Below are positions 29,460-39,678 of a stretch of DNA of 64,000 bases, piece after piece. Both the position numbers and the translations under genes were made by a program. Source of the DNA: Spongilla lacustris (Eukaryota; Porifera; Demospongiae; Spongillida; Spongillidae); contig OX442426.1 of assembly GCA_949361645.1 (NCBI GenBank), forward strand, positions 6,506,602 to 6,570,601, given 5' to 3'. The notes below the pieces were generated by a model, which worked only from the letters and a program-made list of their open reading frames with translations, had not been told where the DNA came from and searched no databases. Numbering within the stretch: position 1 is the first letter of the stretch; each line of letters starts with the position of its first letter.

Positions 29460-29760
29460 AGTACCATGTACACACATGCACAACACACACAATGCATACA
29501 TGCACACACATGCACCCACACACACAATGCATACTGCCGTGATACATGCAAAAGCGGGGGGGGGGGGGGGGGGGGGGGTCCCCTCGCAATCAGGCATCAA
29601 ACAAGGGGGATTGACCAACCCCCCTGGCTACAGGCCTGCATACACACACATGGCACATATGCACATACACACACATGCATATTCACACATACACACGCAT
29701 TCACACACACAATGCACACATTAACACACATGCACATGTGTGTATGTGTATAGCTTCATG
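29460..29760. repeat. CA-rich arrays split by a poly(G) segment
   Basis: CA-rich arrays at 29467-29532 and 29640-29755 surround a G run (29556-29578) and TCCCCTCGCAATCAGGC. The inserted piece resembles the poly(G)-TCCCCT part of the MITE at 21773-21988. Confidence 0.7.
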
Positions 29761-29764
29761 TGCA

Positions 29765-30640
29765 TACACAAACACACATACACAGAAATACTGTTGGACA
29801 GCAAATACACTCTGAGAGAAGTGCGCTTTTTTGCAATTGGAACTACTCAAAAGTCCTGTATAGCTTTCCTCACATTTGGGCAACGTGTATTCACAATTGT
29901 AAATATGTAAGGTCATGCTAAAAATATATTTCATTGCGCATGCGTGACCTTAGAAACACGTTCTGTTATGTAGGAACAGGTAAGTAAGTACCGACTGTTT
30001 GGTAAGCTATTTGTTTTCTTCCAGCGTTGAGCGATGCATTTGAGTAAGACGAGTTGAGCGCTTTGAAGAGAGTTCATCGAGAACAGCCGTTCGCGATCGG
30101 ACCGGAATGCCTGTTTATACGGTCTAGTTAAGGAAAATTCTGCTACTACCGCTCGCTGCGCTGTCTCACTATAATGAGCCAGTGCATAAGGCAGGTAAGT
30201 ACCTTGTCGCGCTAAATAACGCCCTACCTTACCTTACAAAGGTCATATGACACGCTGGCTCTAGCAAGCCTTCCAGGTAAGCTTAGCAATCGGTACGATT
30301 GATGCTGTTATTGTCACCGATCCACTTAGCGAACATGACCATCGTCGGACTGAGGGCTGCACCCAAGATTCAATTTAAAAGGTTAGACATGTCTCATATT
30401 GGAACCTGACCATTATATATTGTGTTTTATCCGTTTGTTTAGTGTCCGAAGGATGCAGAGAAACACTCCAGGACTACGACTACTCGATCGTCGTATAGGC
30501 CCTAAAGACATGTTTATAGTTTTGTTGTATGTTTGTATTTATTGTCAACTTTTTATTAAAATCATCAACTGTTGTTGTATGGTTTATTAAGGATCAATTT
30601 ATGTTGTATCATAAGATTACGGTGCATACACGAACTATTG
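29765..30640. other. No gene supported; possible splice-donor-like words
   Basis: Non-coding. CAGGTAAGT occurs near 29968 and 30192, and a short frame CPKDAEKHSRTTTTRSS follows a TTTAG near 30440. These could be remnants of a spliced gene, but no domain is recognisable. Confidence 0.25.
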
Positions 30641-30644
30641 ATAC

Positions 30645-30790
30645 CTGTGTCAACACCCATTAGAGTGTACTGGCTACACTTCAGGGGTGTTGGCTCTAAC
30701 ACCCTTGAGCGGTTACCACAACACTCCATAGGGTGTTATTCCTAAACAGGCGTACGAACACCCCTAAGGGTGTTGTGACAACACCTTTTT
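30645..30790. repeat. Right subterminal GGGTGTT/AACACCC cluster
   Basis: Motifs occur in both directions (CAACACCCAT, AGGGGTGTTGG, TAACACCCTTG, TAGGGTGTTATT, GAACACCCCTAAGGGTGTTG), mirroring the left cluster before the TTTTTTTAACAGTG end. Confidence 0.75.
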
Positions 30791-30809
30791 TTTAACAGTG
30801 CGGTTTTGC

Positions 30810-31385
30810 TTTTGTTGTTGTTATGGCCATACATTGTGATTGATATACTGTCTGCAAATAGTATACTTTATGCATAGGTCTACCGCTAGTCTGACGAGCA
30901 ATATATTGCTGAAAGCTTCCGTGCATCGCGTGGGAGGAGGTGTGTTGTAACTCCCTTTCCCACCTGCATGGGCCACAGTGGCCGGAAATGAATATTTAGA
31001 AAGTCCCGATTATACCAATAAACCAGTAAATTAATTGCATGTATTCCCATAAATAACAGAATTTTATATTACTTCATTCAATTAATAATGATTTTTCCTT
31101 GATTGTGAAACACCCTTATACTATTCTGCCTTTGGTGGGAGTGTAAACAATCAAAATCCTGCTTTGTGCAACGCAACGACGCGACAATCCATTTGACGTG
31201 CTTTGCATGATGTAAAAGGCGTCCTCGTTGTTCAGTCCCGCGAATTAGGTGTAGTACATTCATGCAGGGATTTGCTTTAAAACTGAAGAAAGCATTGCAG
31301 CGGGTTAACTTTTATTAAACATGGTTTGAAATTTGAACCATATGCATGCACCACAGTTTTTTAAGTTTGTATAAAGCCGCCAGGG
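30810..31385. other. No gene recognised
   Basis: Non-coding sequence. The 30895-30975 part (GCTGAAAGCTTCCGTGCATCGCGTGG) recurs in diverged form at 42770-42845, a small dispersed repeat. Confidence 0.4.
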
Positions 31386-31394
31386 CTGCCGCGA

Positions 31395-31482
31395 TGTATC
31401 GCGATATGCGATATATCGCGATATTTTTTATATATCGCGATATGCGATATATCGCGATATTTTTTGGTCATATCGCGATACA
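31395..31482. repeat. Tandem ATATCGCGATAT palindromic repeat
   Basis: Units of TATCGCGATATGCGATATAT followed by a T run repeat three times. The words are self-complementary around CGCG. Confidence 0.85.
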
Positions 31483-31484
31483 AA

Positions 31485-32105
31485 CGTACATGGATATTCG
31501 GAGATAGACGGAAGAATAGACGGAGAAAGACGGAAATATACGAACAGTCAGCAACTAGTGTTGGGCCACACCATGCACATACAATTGAATTCAGCTACGG
31601 TGCTGCGTACATATATACTGTAAATTATCCGCCCCCATTGAAATTCAGCCGCCCGTGTAAAGTGAAACCGTGAACGCTTATAATAAGTCCTCTTTTTCAC
31701 CATATTACACTGACATGTATTATTTCCTGAAGTATTGTCACGGAAGAGTTCACGGTTATGGAGATAATATCGTTAAATACGAGTCTTTTTTTTCGATGAG
31801 GAAGATGAATGGAGCCATAAAGTCATTATGGAATCATTATGTGATCGGAAAGCAGGGTTGCAGAAAGTCAGGCCGGGGTCCGGCCTGTAACCGGCCGGCC
31901 TGACAGCCCCGGCCTGTCAGGTCGGCCTGCCAGGTCGGTATTACTAATATATTCATAGCTAATTGATAATTTGATCGCTTAGATTGTATGAATGGCCTTG
32001 AATGTTGCTTCAGTCAGACTCATTTGTGCTGCGCACGAATCCACTTCAGATACTCCACTTTTATCAGCTGTGCTTCCTCCAACCCCAATCTTTGGATACA
32101 TAATC
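31485..32105. other. No gene recognised; GGCC-rich foldback at 31853-31940
   Basis: CAGGGTTGCAGAAAGTC at 31853 looks like a hAT end. It is followed by nested GGCCGGCCTG words. A similar block at 39107-39209 ends with GGCAACCCTG, but the flanks of the two do not match. Confidence 0.4.
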
Positions 32106-32108
32106 CAG

Positions 32109-32395
32109 ACGAATTGTAGAGTATTGGCCCCCTCGGCCCCCCCCTCCAAAAAAAAAAGAAGGTCCCGTGTTTAAACGAGCGCATCGACGTAATCATGAAC
32201 GCAGCTGCGTGAGCTGCGTGCCATACTTTAAACTCCTGCTAGAGTGCAGTTCTTTCCTGAAATGTTTAAACAGGTACGCGGAAGTTTTAACGATTACGTC
32301 GATATACGTTTGTTAAACACGGGCCATTTTTTTTTGTGGGGTGGATGGGGAGGGGGATGTATCGCGGTACTCTAAAGTATTCGTCAGGTTGGAAT
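32109..32395. repeat. Imperfect inverted-repeat element, ~285 bp
   Basis: GTCCCGTGTTTAAACGAGCG and CATCGACGTAATC at 32161-32195 are mirrored by GATTACGTCGATATACG and GTTAAACACGGGCC at 32293-32327. Flanking A-run/T-run and CCCCCTCC/GGGGAGGGGG blocks, and ACGAATTGTAGAGTA versus TACTCTAAAGTATTCGT, extend the complementarity outward. There is no coding capacity; it is probably a MITE. Confidence 0.65.
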
Positions 32396-32793
32396 TCCCA
32401 CTAAGTAGAAAACAAAACACTAACTCTACTTCCATTGTTTGGTCGCATTTTAAGGTGTACAGAGTAGGGTGTGTAACCTCCCCTGAATAATGAAAATCGA
32501 TTTTTCCGAATACTTTTAAAACACTAATCGATTTTTCAGGTTTTTCTGGATCAGAAAATTGATTTTTCCGAATACCTGAAAAAAGAAAATCGATTTTTCC
32601 GAATAGGTTTTAACAATTTGCCAGCCGAATACCTAGGTTATTCAGGTTTTCTGCATGCTCACTGAGCCACCTAAATGTACACATCACACCAGATACCCTC
32701 CTACAGCTAAACCATGCATAACACCAGATGCCCTCAGCATACACACACCTACCCCCATCACACCAGTGCCCTCATGAGGCACACCCTACCCCC

Positions 32794-32936
32794 TGTAGCG
32801 TTGTACCGGATTATGCCCGAACAATATCTTAAATCACGCAGCTCATAACGTACCCGCACAACCTATACACGAACTCCAATAAGACCCCCCCCCATCCCAC
32901 AGCGCATGCGCATACATGTCCCAGTCTACTACTACA
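32794..32936 (-). repeat. 3' LTR of the gypsy element (143 bp)
   Basis: Identical to 37120-37261 except for nine rather than eight Cs at 32885-32893. It starts and ends with the canonical TG/CA of retroviral LTRs. Confidence 0.94.
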
Positions 32937-32945
32937 TCCCCCTTT
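32937..32945 (-). promoter_or_regulatory. Polypurine tract
   Basis: AAAGGGGGA on the minus strand abuts the 3' LTR, the expected plus-strand primer. The pol stop at 32952 lies only a few bases before it. Confidence 0.75.
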
Positions 32946-32951
32946 ATAAGT

Positions 32952-35900
32952 TCAATAATAGTCTGGCCGTCTAGATATTCTCCCACTTCTTGTTCTTATT
33001 ACATGCTCTTCTTTGGGTTCCATCCTTGGTGCTTGCCTCTCCATGTGTGGATCTTTAGCATCCCGTGTTTCCGGGTTTTCCAGGTTGTCTTTACCATTCT
33101 CTTTCTCATCTTGAGGTTCCCTATTCGATATCTCTGTATCCGCATGTTTTTCCCCTTCATCTTTCTCTTCTTCATCTTGAGGTTGTTTTTCCTCTTCTGC
33201 TACAGCCCTCTCGTCCTCCACTCTTCTTTTGCCCTGTTCATCTGCAGTTTCCTCCTCCTCTGATATCTCCCCTTCTCTCTGATCTTGGTCTTTTGGCATA
33301 AGAACTAAAGCACGCCTATTTCGTCTGAAGTTCCCTTCTTGTGTCTCCACCACATAGGATCGTGGAGCGATCTCTTTCACAACCCTCCCCATAGTGCGAC
33401 GATCCAAAATCCACACTGTATCTCCCGAGTGCAATGTAGGAAGCATCTTTACTCCATGATCTGCATCAAAATACTTCTTTTGTCTCCCTTTTACTTGGTC
33501 ATTTTTGTTCGACAGTACTGTAGGATCCGGAAGTTTGGGGACTCTTTGTTCCTGAGCCAGAGGCAAAGTGGTTCTGAGTCTCCTACACATGAGCAATTCC
33601 GCTGGACTGTATCCGATTTCAAGGGGAGTCGCACGGTATATCAGCAAGGCCAAAAATGGATCTTTCTCTTTTTTCCATAGACTCTTCACTGTTCTTACTG
33701 CCCGCTCTGCTTCCCCATTGGACTGTGGATAAAGTGGGCTACTAGTGATGTGTTCAAAACCATACTCACTACTGAAGTTCTGAAATGTTCTCGAAGAAAA
33801 CTGAGGACCATTATCAGATAAAACTTCCTCTGGCACTCCATGCCTTGCAAAAATGCCTTTCACTGCTCCTATCACAGCCTCTGTTGACAGACCTCCCAAC
33901 CTGGTTACCTCTATGAACCTTGAATAATAGTCTACCATAAGGAGATAGCTACCCTTTTCCCATTCAAAAATATCCATGGCAACCTTCTGCCATGGCAAGG
34001 TAGGTAAAGGTGTTGTCAACAAAGGTTCTGCTTTTTGTATCTGCTCTTTACAACATGTAGGGCACCGCTGCACTAGCTCTTCTATATGTTTTGACAATCC
34101 TGGCCACCAGACGGACTGACGGGCTCTTTCTCTGCATTTAGATATGCCCTGATGTCCTTCATGGATCTTCTTCAACATTTCAGGCCTCATGGATTCTGGA
34201 ATAACTATTCTCGCTCCTCTCATCAACAAACCCTTTACAACTGTGAGCTCTGCAGACACCTGAGAATAAGCTCTTACTGGTCCTGGCACCTTTTTCTTTT
34301 CAGGCCATCCATCCAAGCAGTACCTAGCGACTTGTTTGATTACTGCATCCACCTCCTGCTGCCTTCGAATCTGTTGGATACCCTTCTCTGACTTGGGGTG
34401 ATACTCCATCGTGAAATCTATAAATGCATTTGTTGACTTCTGTAGCAGCAAATCCTCTGCAGTTGGCTCCGAGACTGGAGCACGAGACAATGCATCTGCA
34501 ATTGCTAAATCCTTGCCTGCTACGTGGGAAATTGTGAACGAGTACCGCATCAGACGCAGTCGAAAACGTTGAACCCGTATTGGCAGTTCGTCCAAGTTCT
34601 TATTGCTGAAGAGTGGTACTAAAGGCTTGTGATCTGTCTGAAGATGAAATTGCAAGCCGATCAAATAGTCAGAGAATCGTTCACATGCCCACGTCAAAGC
34701 TAGAGCTTCCTTTTCAATTTGTGCGTATCTTTTCTCCGTAGGCGTCATGGCCCTGGACACATATGCTATAAGACGCAACTCGCTTTTCAGCTGCTTCTGC
34801 AACAACACTGCACCGAGTCCAAAGGAGGAAGAAGCGTCTGCAGAAACTATAGTCTCCCGAACTGGATCGAAGAAAGCCAACACAGGTCTTGTACTCAAGG
34901 CTTCTTTTACTTCTTGAAAGGCCTTCTTTTGTGCCTCTCCCCAAATCCACATATTTCTCTTTGACAGTAGATCTCGCAGAGGCTGTGTTTTCTCTGCAAC
35001 GTTGGGCGAAAATTTACTTAGCTGATTGACCATGCCGAGAAACCTACGGACATCTCCTATGTTTGTTGGTTCTGGAACTTGAAGAATCGCACTGACTTTA
35101 GCAGGATCTGGCCTGATTCCCTCACTATCAATAACCTGACCAAGAAATTTTACTTCAGGTAAGGAAAAGAAACACTTCTCTTTATTTAGGGTGAGACCAG
35201 AACGTTGGATTCTCCGAAGAACTTCATGTAGACGACTATCATGTTCTTCTTGAGTCTTGCCATGAACCAGAATATCATCCATCATGCAGAGCACTCCCTC
35301 TACCCCTGAGAGAATTGCGAGCATCCGTTTTTGAAAATTTTCTGGGGCTGATGTGATGCCGAATGGAAGCCGATGAAAACAGAACCGCCCAAATGGTGTG
35401 ACGAATGTTGTGAGTAAAGCAGATTCTGGTGATAATGGGATCTGCCAGAATCCACTGTTGGCGTCAAGCTTAGAAAACAACTTTGCACCTGTCAACTGGG
35501 CCAATACTTGTTCCACAACAGGAAGTGGATGTCGCTCTCTACAGACACTTTCGTTTAGTCTAGACAAGTCCACACAAATTCGCACCGAGCCATTAGCTTT
35601 TTGAGCTACCACCATCCCGGCACACCATTCTGTGGGTTCTTCGACAGGAGAGATCACCCCCAATTGCACCATCCTCTCCAGTTCTGCTTTAACTCTCGGC
35701 AGGAGTGGTATGGCAACTCGCCTAGGTGTCATCAACGCAAAGGGGCAAGCTCCTTCTCTGAGCCGAATTGTGTACTCTCCCTTCAACTTCCCCAGTCCCT
35801 TGAACAGGTTAGGGTACTGTAAAGGTATCTGATCCCCTGTGAGACCAATGCTAGCAACTCGTGTAATCAGACCCAAGGACTCTATTGCAGGTCTGCCAAG

Positions 35901-36060
35901 TAAAGGCGTATGCAGCCCTGGCACCACGTACACTTCCTCAACAACAGTAGCATTCCTGTATGCCAGGGTAGCTTTAAGACACCCTCTTACCGGCAACTCC
36001 TGGTTATTAGGACCATGCAGTCGTTTTTGAGCTGGGTAAAGTGTTTTTGTCTCCCTCTGG
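32952..36060 (-). CDS. Gypsy pol: protease end, RT, RNase H, integrase
   Basis: An open frame of about 1,030 residues. RT: RICVDLSRLNESV, LFSKLDANSGFWQIPL (motif A Asp), LPFGITSAPE and CMMDDILVHG (active-site DD). RNase H: VSADASSSFGLGAVL and QTDHKPL. Integrase: HEGHQGISKCR with RCPTC (H-H-C-C zinc finger), then catalytic D in MDIFEWEKG, D in LSDNGPQFSS and E in NGEAERAVR. A Glu/Lys-rich tail (EEEETADEQGKR) closes it. It copies the element RNA and inserts the DNA product. All visible catalytic residues are present. Confidence 0.92.
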
Positions 36061-36690
36061 CGGCGAAGCACCTCATTGGTATAACCGTCACATCCGCGCC
36101 TGTATCCATCTTGAAGGTGACAGGTTGTCCATTGAGTTGCAAAGTCACCAACCAAGAATCATTTCTCCCTGCCCTATGGTTAGCTAGGTCATGTATATAC
36201 ACTGCATCCAATACTTCTGAATTGTCAGAAAACACCTCCTTCACTCTTGTAGATGACCTACACACCGCCTGAAAATGCCCAAGTTTTCCACATTTATTGC
36301 AAGTTGCATTTCTTGCTGGACAATTTCTGCGATCATGTGGGAACCCTTTCCCACAATTTGGGCATTTACTTTGTGTCCCCTGTGTTAACTGAGTTGACTT
36401 CCGTATTGCTGGTTGTGGTCCTTTTGTATGTAAGGGCTGCTGCTGCTGTCTACCAGGAGAGACTGCATCAATGTTGACAGGCTGGGGTTGAGACTGACCA
36501 CATCGAATTATTGCCTGCTGTTTCCTCACACTTTCCGCCTGCCGAGATTGTGCTACTGCTTTCTCTAAGGTAAGGTTAGGGTCCATTTGCAATTTTTCTG
36601 ACAGTTGTGAATCCCGTATACCCACCACAATTCTGTCCCTAATCATTTCTCCTTGAAGCACCTTATAATCGCAAAATTCAGCAGCCGGTA
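35987..36690 (-). pseudogene. Gypsy gag C-terminus, zinc knuckles and protease
   Basis: Contains QGEMIRDRIVVGI (end of capsid), a CPNCGKGFPHDRRNC knuckle and a classic CNKCGKLGHFQAVC knuckle (C-x2-C-x4-H-x4-C). An aspartic protease follows with active site FKMDTGADVTVIP. The frame is lost in mid-protease near 36040-36065. The remainder of the protease (LLGRPAIESL) is in the frame of the next segment, so a second indel lies here. The proteins would have formed one gag-pol reading before these breaks. Confidence 0.82.
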
Positions 36691-37035
36691 GAGATCCGTT
36701 ATAAAAGCATCCACAGTTTCCCCATCTTCTTGTCTCCTTTGATTAAACTTCGCTCTTTCAAATATAACGTTTCTCCGAGGGACAAAATGAGACTCAAATT
36801 TGCCCTTTACGACACTGTACTTTTTTGAATCTTCCTCAGATAGACCGAATGACCGTAGGATATCATCCGCTTCGTCGCCCATGCTATAAATGAGATTGCT
36901 CACTTGTGTCTCCTCTTCTTTCGCATCCAGCCCCGACACCTGGCGAAATCGCTCAAAGCGACGAATCCACTTTGGCCATTCCTCGGGATGCGTGAAGCTA
37001 AAGTTTTCCGGTGGAGTCACCTGAAAGGTCGCCAT
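36658..37035 (-). pseudogene. Gypsy gag, N-terminal part (frame ends early)
   Basis: The preferred start is ATG at 37035 (MATFQVTPPENFSF), because the longer frame upstream reads through the LTR. It encodes a capsid-like gag (PEEWPKWIRRFERFR, ADDILRSFGL, KFESHFVPRRNVIFERAKFN, DGETVDAFITDLY). The typical reading then moves to another frame near 36690-36700, giving a stop at about 36643. A one-base indel is the simplest explanation. The following frame resumes with the usual gag sequence. Confidence 0.8.
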
Positions 37036-37100
37036 TCCTTTGTTATAGGTAGGAGTACGGCGTCCAAACCAGCACGACGATAAAATGAACGGAGGGTAAT

Positions 37101-37119
37101 AATCCCACTGCGGCCACCA
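37101..37119 (-). promoter_or_regulatory. Primer-binding site
   Basis: Directly inside the 5' LTR the minus strand reads TGGTGGCCGCAGTGGGATT. TGG complements the tRNA CCA end, and AGTGGGAT resembles the PBS complementary to tRNA-Leu used by some gypsy elements. The tRNA identity is inferred. Confidence 0.7.
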
Positions 37120-37261
37120 TGTAGCGTTGTACCGGATTATGCCCGAACAATATCTTAAATCACGCAGCTCATAACGTACCCGCACAACCTATACACGAAC
37201 TCCAATAAGACCCCCCCCATCCCACAGCGCATGCGCATACATGTCCCAGTCTACTACTACA
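37120..37261 (-). repeat. 5' LTR of the gypsy element (142 bp)
   Basis: Matches 32794-32936 base for base apart from one C. It lies upstream of gag on the minus strand and should carry the promoter. Confidence 0.94.
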
Positions 37262-38171
37262 CCCCCATCACACCATGCCCTCATGAGGCACACAAACACC
37301 TCCCCCCAACACACCAGATGCCCTCATGAGGCACACAACCACAGCTCCCCCCATCACACCAGACACCCTCCCACAACTACCCACATTACACCAGATCAGT
37401 ACAGCATGCATCCACAGCTACCCACATCACACAAGATGCACTCAGCACACAACCACAGCTACCTACATAGGCCTAAATCGCTTGGTCTAACCACATACCT
37501 AGATGGGCGTGTCCTGACCTAAGTTAGCGTGGCCACGCTGAGGTCTACCTACAAATCGTACCCGATGCCAAAAGAGTAGAACCACAGATGAAGTTTATGC
37601 ACCACCGGCCATGCAGCCTCCATTTCACCATAGCAAATACTAGTAACTAAGTAGGCCTAAATGCGATCGCGGCAATATCAGATTGATGCAAGAAACATGC
37701 AGCTCGTTCGAAATGCACTAAGCGAACTAACTTTGATTTGTAGCTGGAGCTGTCCGTCGTCATGACTCGTGAAGAGGGAGATCTGTTGGCTAGTTCGAAT
37801 TAGTAACTGCCCGTACATGTAATCTGCATAGATCTCGTCCCCACGTAGTATAGTAATAACAATTAACGGTGACGTTAATTAACGTTACGTTTCAAATTAG
37901 AAGTCATTATTATTATACTTGTAATATCGTAAACGCGTATCCGGATATCGTCATAAAAAGGTATTCGAATAATGGGCGAATTGTCGATGCGGACGACGAA
38001 TACCTAAGTACCTCCGAATGGAGATTCACAAACCGGTTATTACGAATAGAACAAATCCAATAATCGATTTTTCCGAGTAATGCTAAATTACTATTCGAAC
38101 GGATAGGTTTTTGCGAATATCCGAATAACCCGAATAACCTGATAACCGCGGTTACACACCCTAGTACAGAG

Positions 38172-39670
38172 TCTTTATCACTCATATAAAAGAACTCTAG
38201 CTGCTCAAAGCTAAAAAGCCCCCACTTGAACAGTATTTTACAATGAAGATTCCCTCATTATTTGTGTCATGCACCACTCATATTTTACGTCATCTGTTGA
38301 TCACAACTCCATGCATGAGTTGCACTTGCAACCTTATACATGTAAGTACATGTACATTTTTGGTAACGACAAAGTGAGTTTCTCATTCTCGTGCACAACT
38401 GACCATGCTAAAGAACTCCATTATTCGCATGACTTAATTCTCTAATGCATCATGTACATGTTAATCACTTGGAACAGGAATCTATAACCCACATCAATGA
38501 AGCTGTCCAGTACATCCCCCACCCCCATCCCCACCCCCACTCCATAAAAATGGTTGGTAGTATATGTAATGTGGAACACTCGACACAGAAATATGCTTGG
38601 GCCTTTATCTCTATATGTGATCAGGCATGCAGTTTACATTTATGTACATGTATGTATAGATAATAGAATATTTGCACTTCCAATACTGCCGGCAATGCCA
38701 CACATGCAGAGTCAGTAATCCTTCCTAACTGAGACAGCTAGGAGGCATGTGTCATGCTTAAACACAATGCATGGTTAATTTCAGGTATCTAGCAACCGCT
38801 AGTATTTTAATACAATTCATATATTTGCTTGCTGTAATAGATTATTTCAGCGAATTATTATGGGCTACAGGTGAGGCAAAAGGATCATCAATACAACAAC
38901 ATACGTGCTTATATAGATACAAGTACAACGGTCATAGCGCATGCGCTACAAATCCTACAATTAAGGGGGGAGGGGGGGGGGGGGGGGGGGGGCGAGCCCA
39001 CCATGTAAGGACAAATTGCCAACCGATTATAATATTCAAAGGACAAAGGTAATTACCGTACTGTACAACTACTGTATAGCTACGGTCATCTTAGTTAGTG
39101 GGCGGATCCCGGCCTGTCAGGCCAGGGTCCGACCTGGCAGGCCACACTGAAAGTCCGGCCTAGCTGGCAAGGCCGACCTGATAGGCCGGGCTGGCCTTTG
39201 GCAACCCTGATTATAGGCGCTGGATCCGTAATTTTTTTGCGTAGTTTTGGAGCGTTTTCCAACGCAAAAAGCGTTGGCTTGTCCGCCCCAGACCCCTCTA
39301 TGGGGGAGCTTAGAGCGCTCCCCCATACCCCCTAGGCCTAGCTTGGCGTGAGGGGTGCCCCACTCCCGAGCCCTCCCCGGGACGGCTCCATCCTTCACCT
39401 TTCAGCCCCCCCCCCCCCCCCCCCCCCAAACTGTCCATGCTGGATCCACTACTAGGATTACGAGTCCGGCCGGACGCACTATCCGGTGGGAGGATGCTAC
39501 GTCATACGGCTCTGCCGCCCACACCCACTTTACATACACGCGTCGATTGATCAATGATGTCGACGTCTGTATACGCTTATGTTAATTGCATATGCTGCAG
39601 AAGGCTTTTTGTGTAGTTTTTGTAGGTTTTACGTATCAAAAAAACCGTTGGCTCCTGGGGCTTCGATTCT
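38172..39670. other. No gene recognised; G and C runs, MITE-like pieces
   Basis: Non-coding. Contains a G run (38965-38992), a C run (39406-39427) and a GGCC-rich block ending in GGCAACCCTG (39107-39209). The words GTAGTTTT...GTTTT...CGTTGGCT occur twice (near 39241 and 39613), suggesting a diverged duplication. Confidence 0.45.
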
Positions 39671-39678
39671 CCCCAGAT

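Larger units (their letters stand above)
24861..30803. mobile_element. Candidate 5.9-kb CACTA-like element
   Basis: The left end CCGCACTGTTAAAAAAA and the right end TTTTTTTAACAGTGCGG are inverted. Next to each end is a cluster of GGGTGTT/AACACCC motifs. CACTG termini with subterminal motif clusters are typical of CACTA/EnSpm elements. Counting the TIR from CACTG leaves CG on both sides as a possible 2-bp duplication. No transposase frame was found; the interior is mostly microsatellite-rich non-coding DNA. The ends could belong to two separate elements. Confidence 0.5.
32794..37261 (-). mobile_element. Ty3/gypsy LTR retrotransposon, 4.47 kb
   Basis: Short LTRs (143 and 142 bp, TGTAG...CTACA) differ only in the length of one C run. 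CCCCC flanks both sides (32789-32793 and 37262-37266), a 5-bp target duplication. A primer-binding site, a polypurine tract and gag-protease-RT-RNase H-integrase in that order complete the element. It sits inside hAT copy A. The near-identical LTRs make it a very recent insertion, yet coding is broken at two points. Confidence 0.93.
32465..38163. mobile_element. Non-autonomous hAT-like element, copy A (split by a gypsy element)
   Basis: The ends are TAGGGTGTGTAACC (32465-32478) and GGTTACACACCCTA (38150-38163), exact complements. They are flanked by GTACAGAG at 32457-32464 and 38164-38171, an 8-bp target duplication. A TAGGG start with an 8-bp duplication fits hAT. Ignoring the retrotransposon, the element is about 1.2 kb. 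It holds repeated AAATCGATTTTTCCGAATA words at the left and CA-rich CACACCAGATGCCCTC units inside. It encodes no transposase. Copy B lies at 39679-42516. Confidence 0.9.

Noticed and set aside
31853..39209. A single hAT element bounded by CAGGGTTGC and GGCAACCCTG
   Set aside because: The 8-bp flanks differ (TCGGAAAG and ATTATAGG) and the interior contains complete independent elements. These are more likely ends of separate relics.
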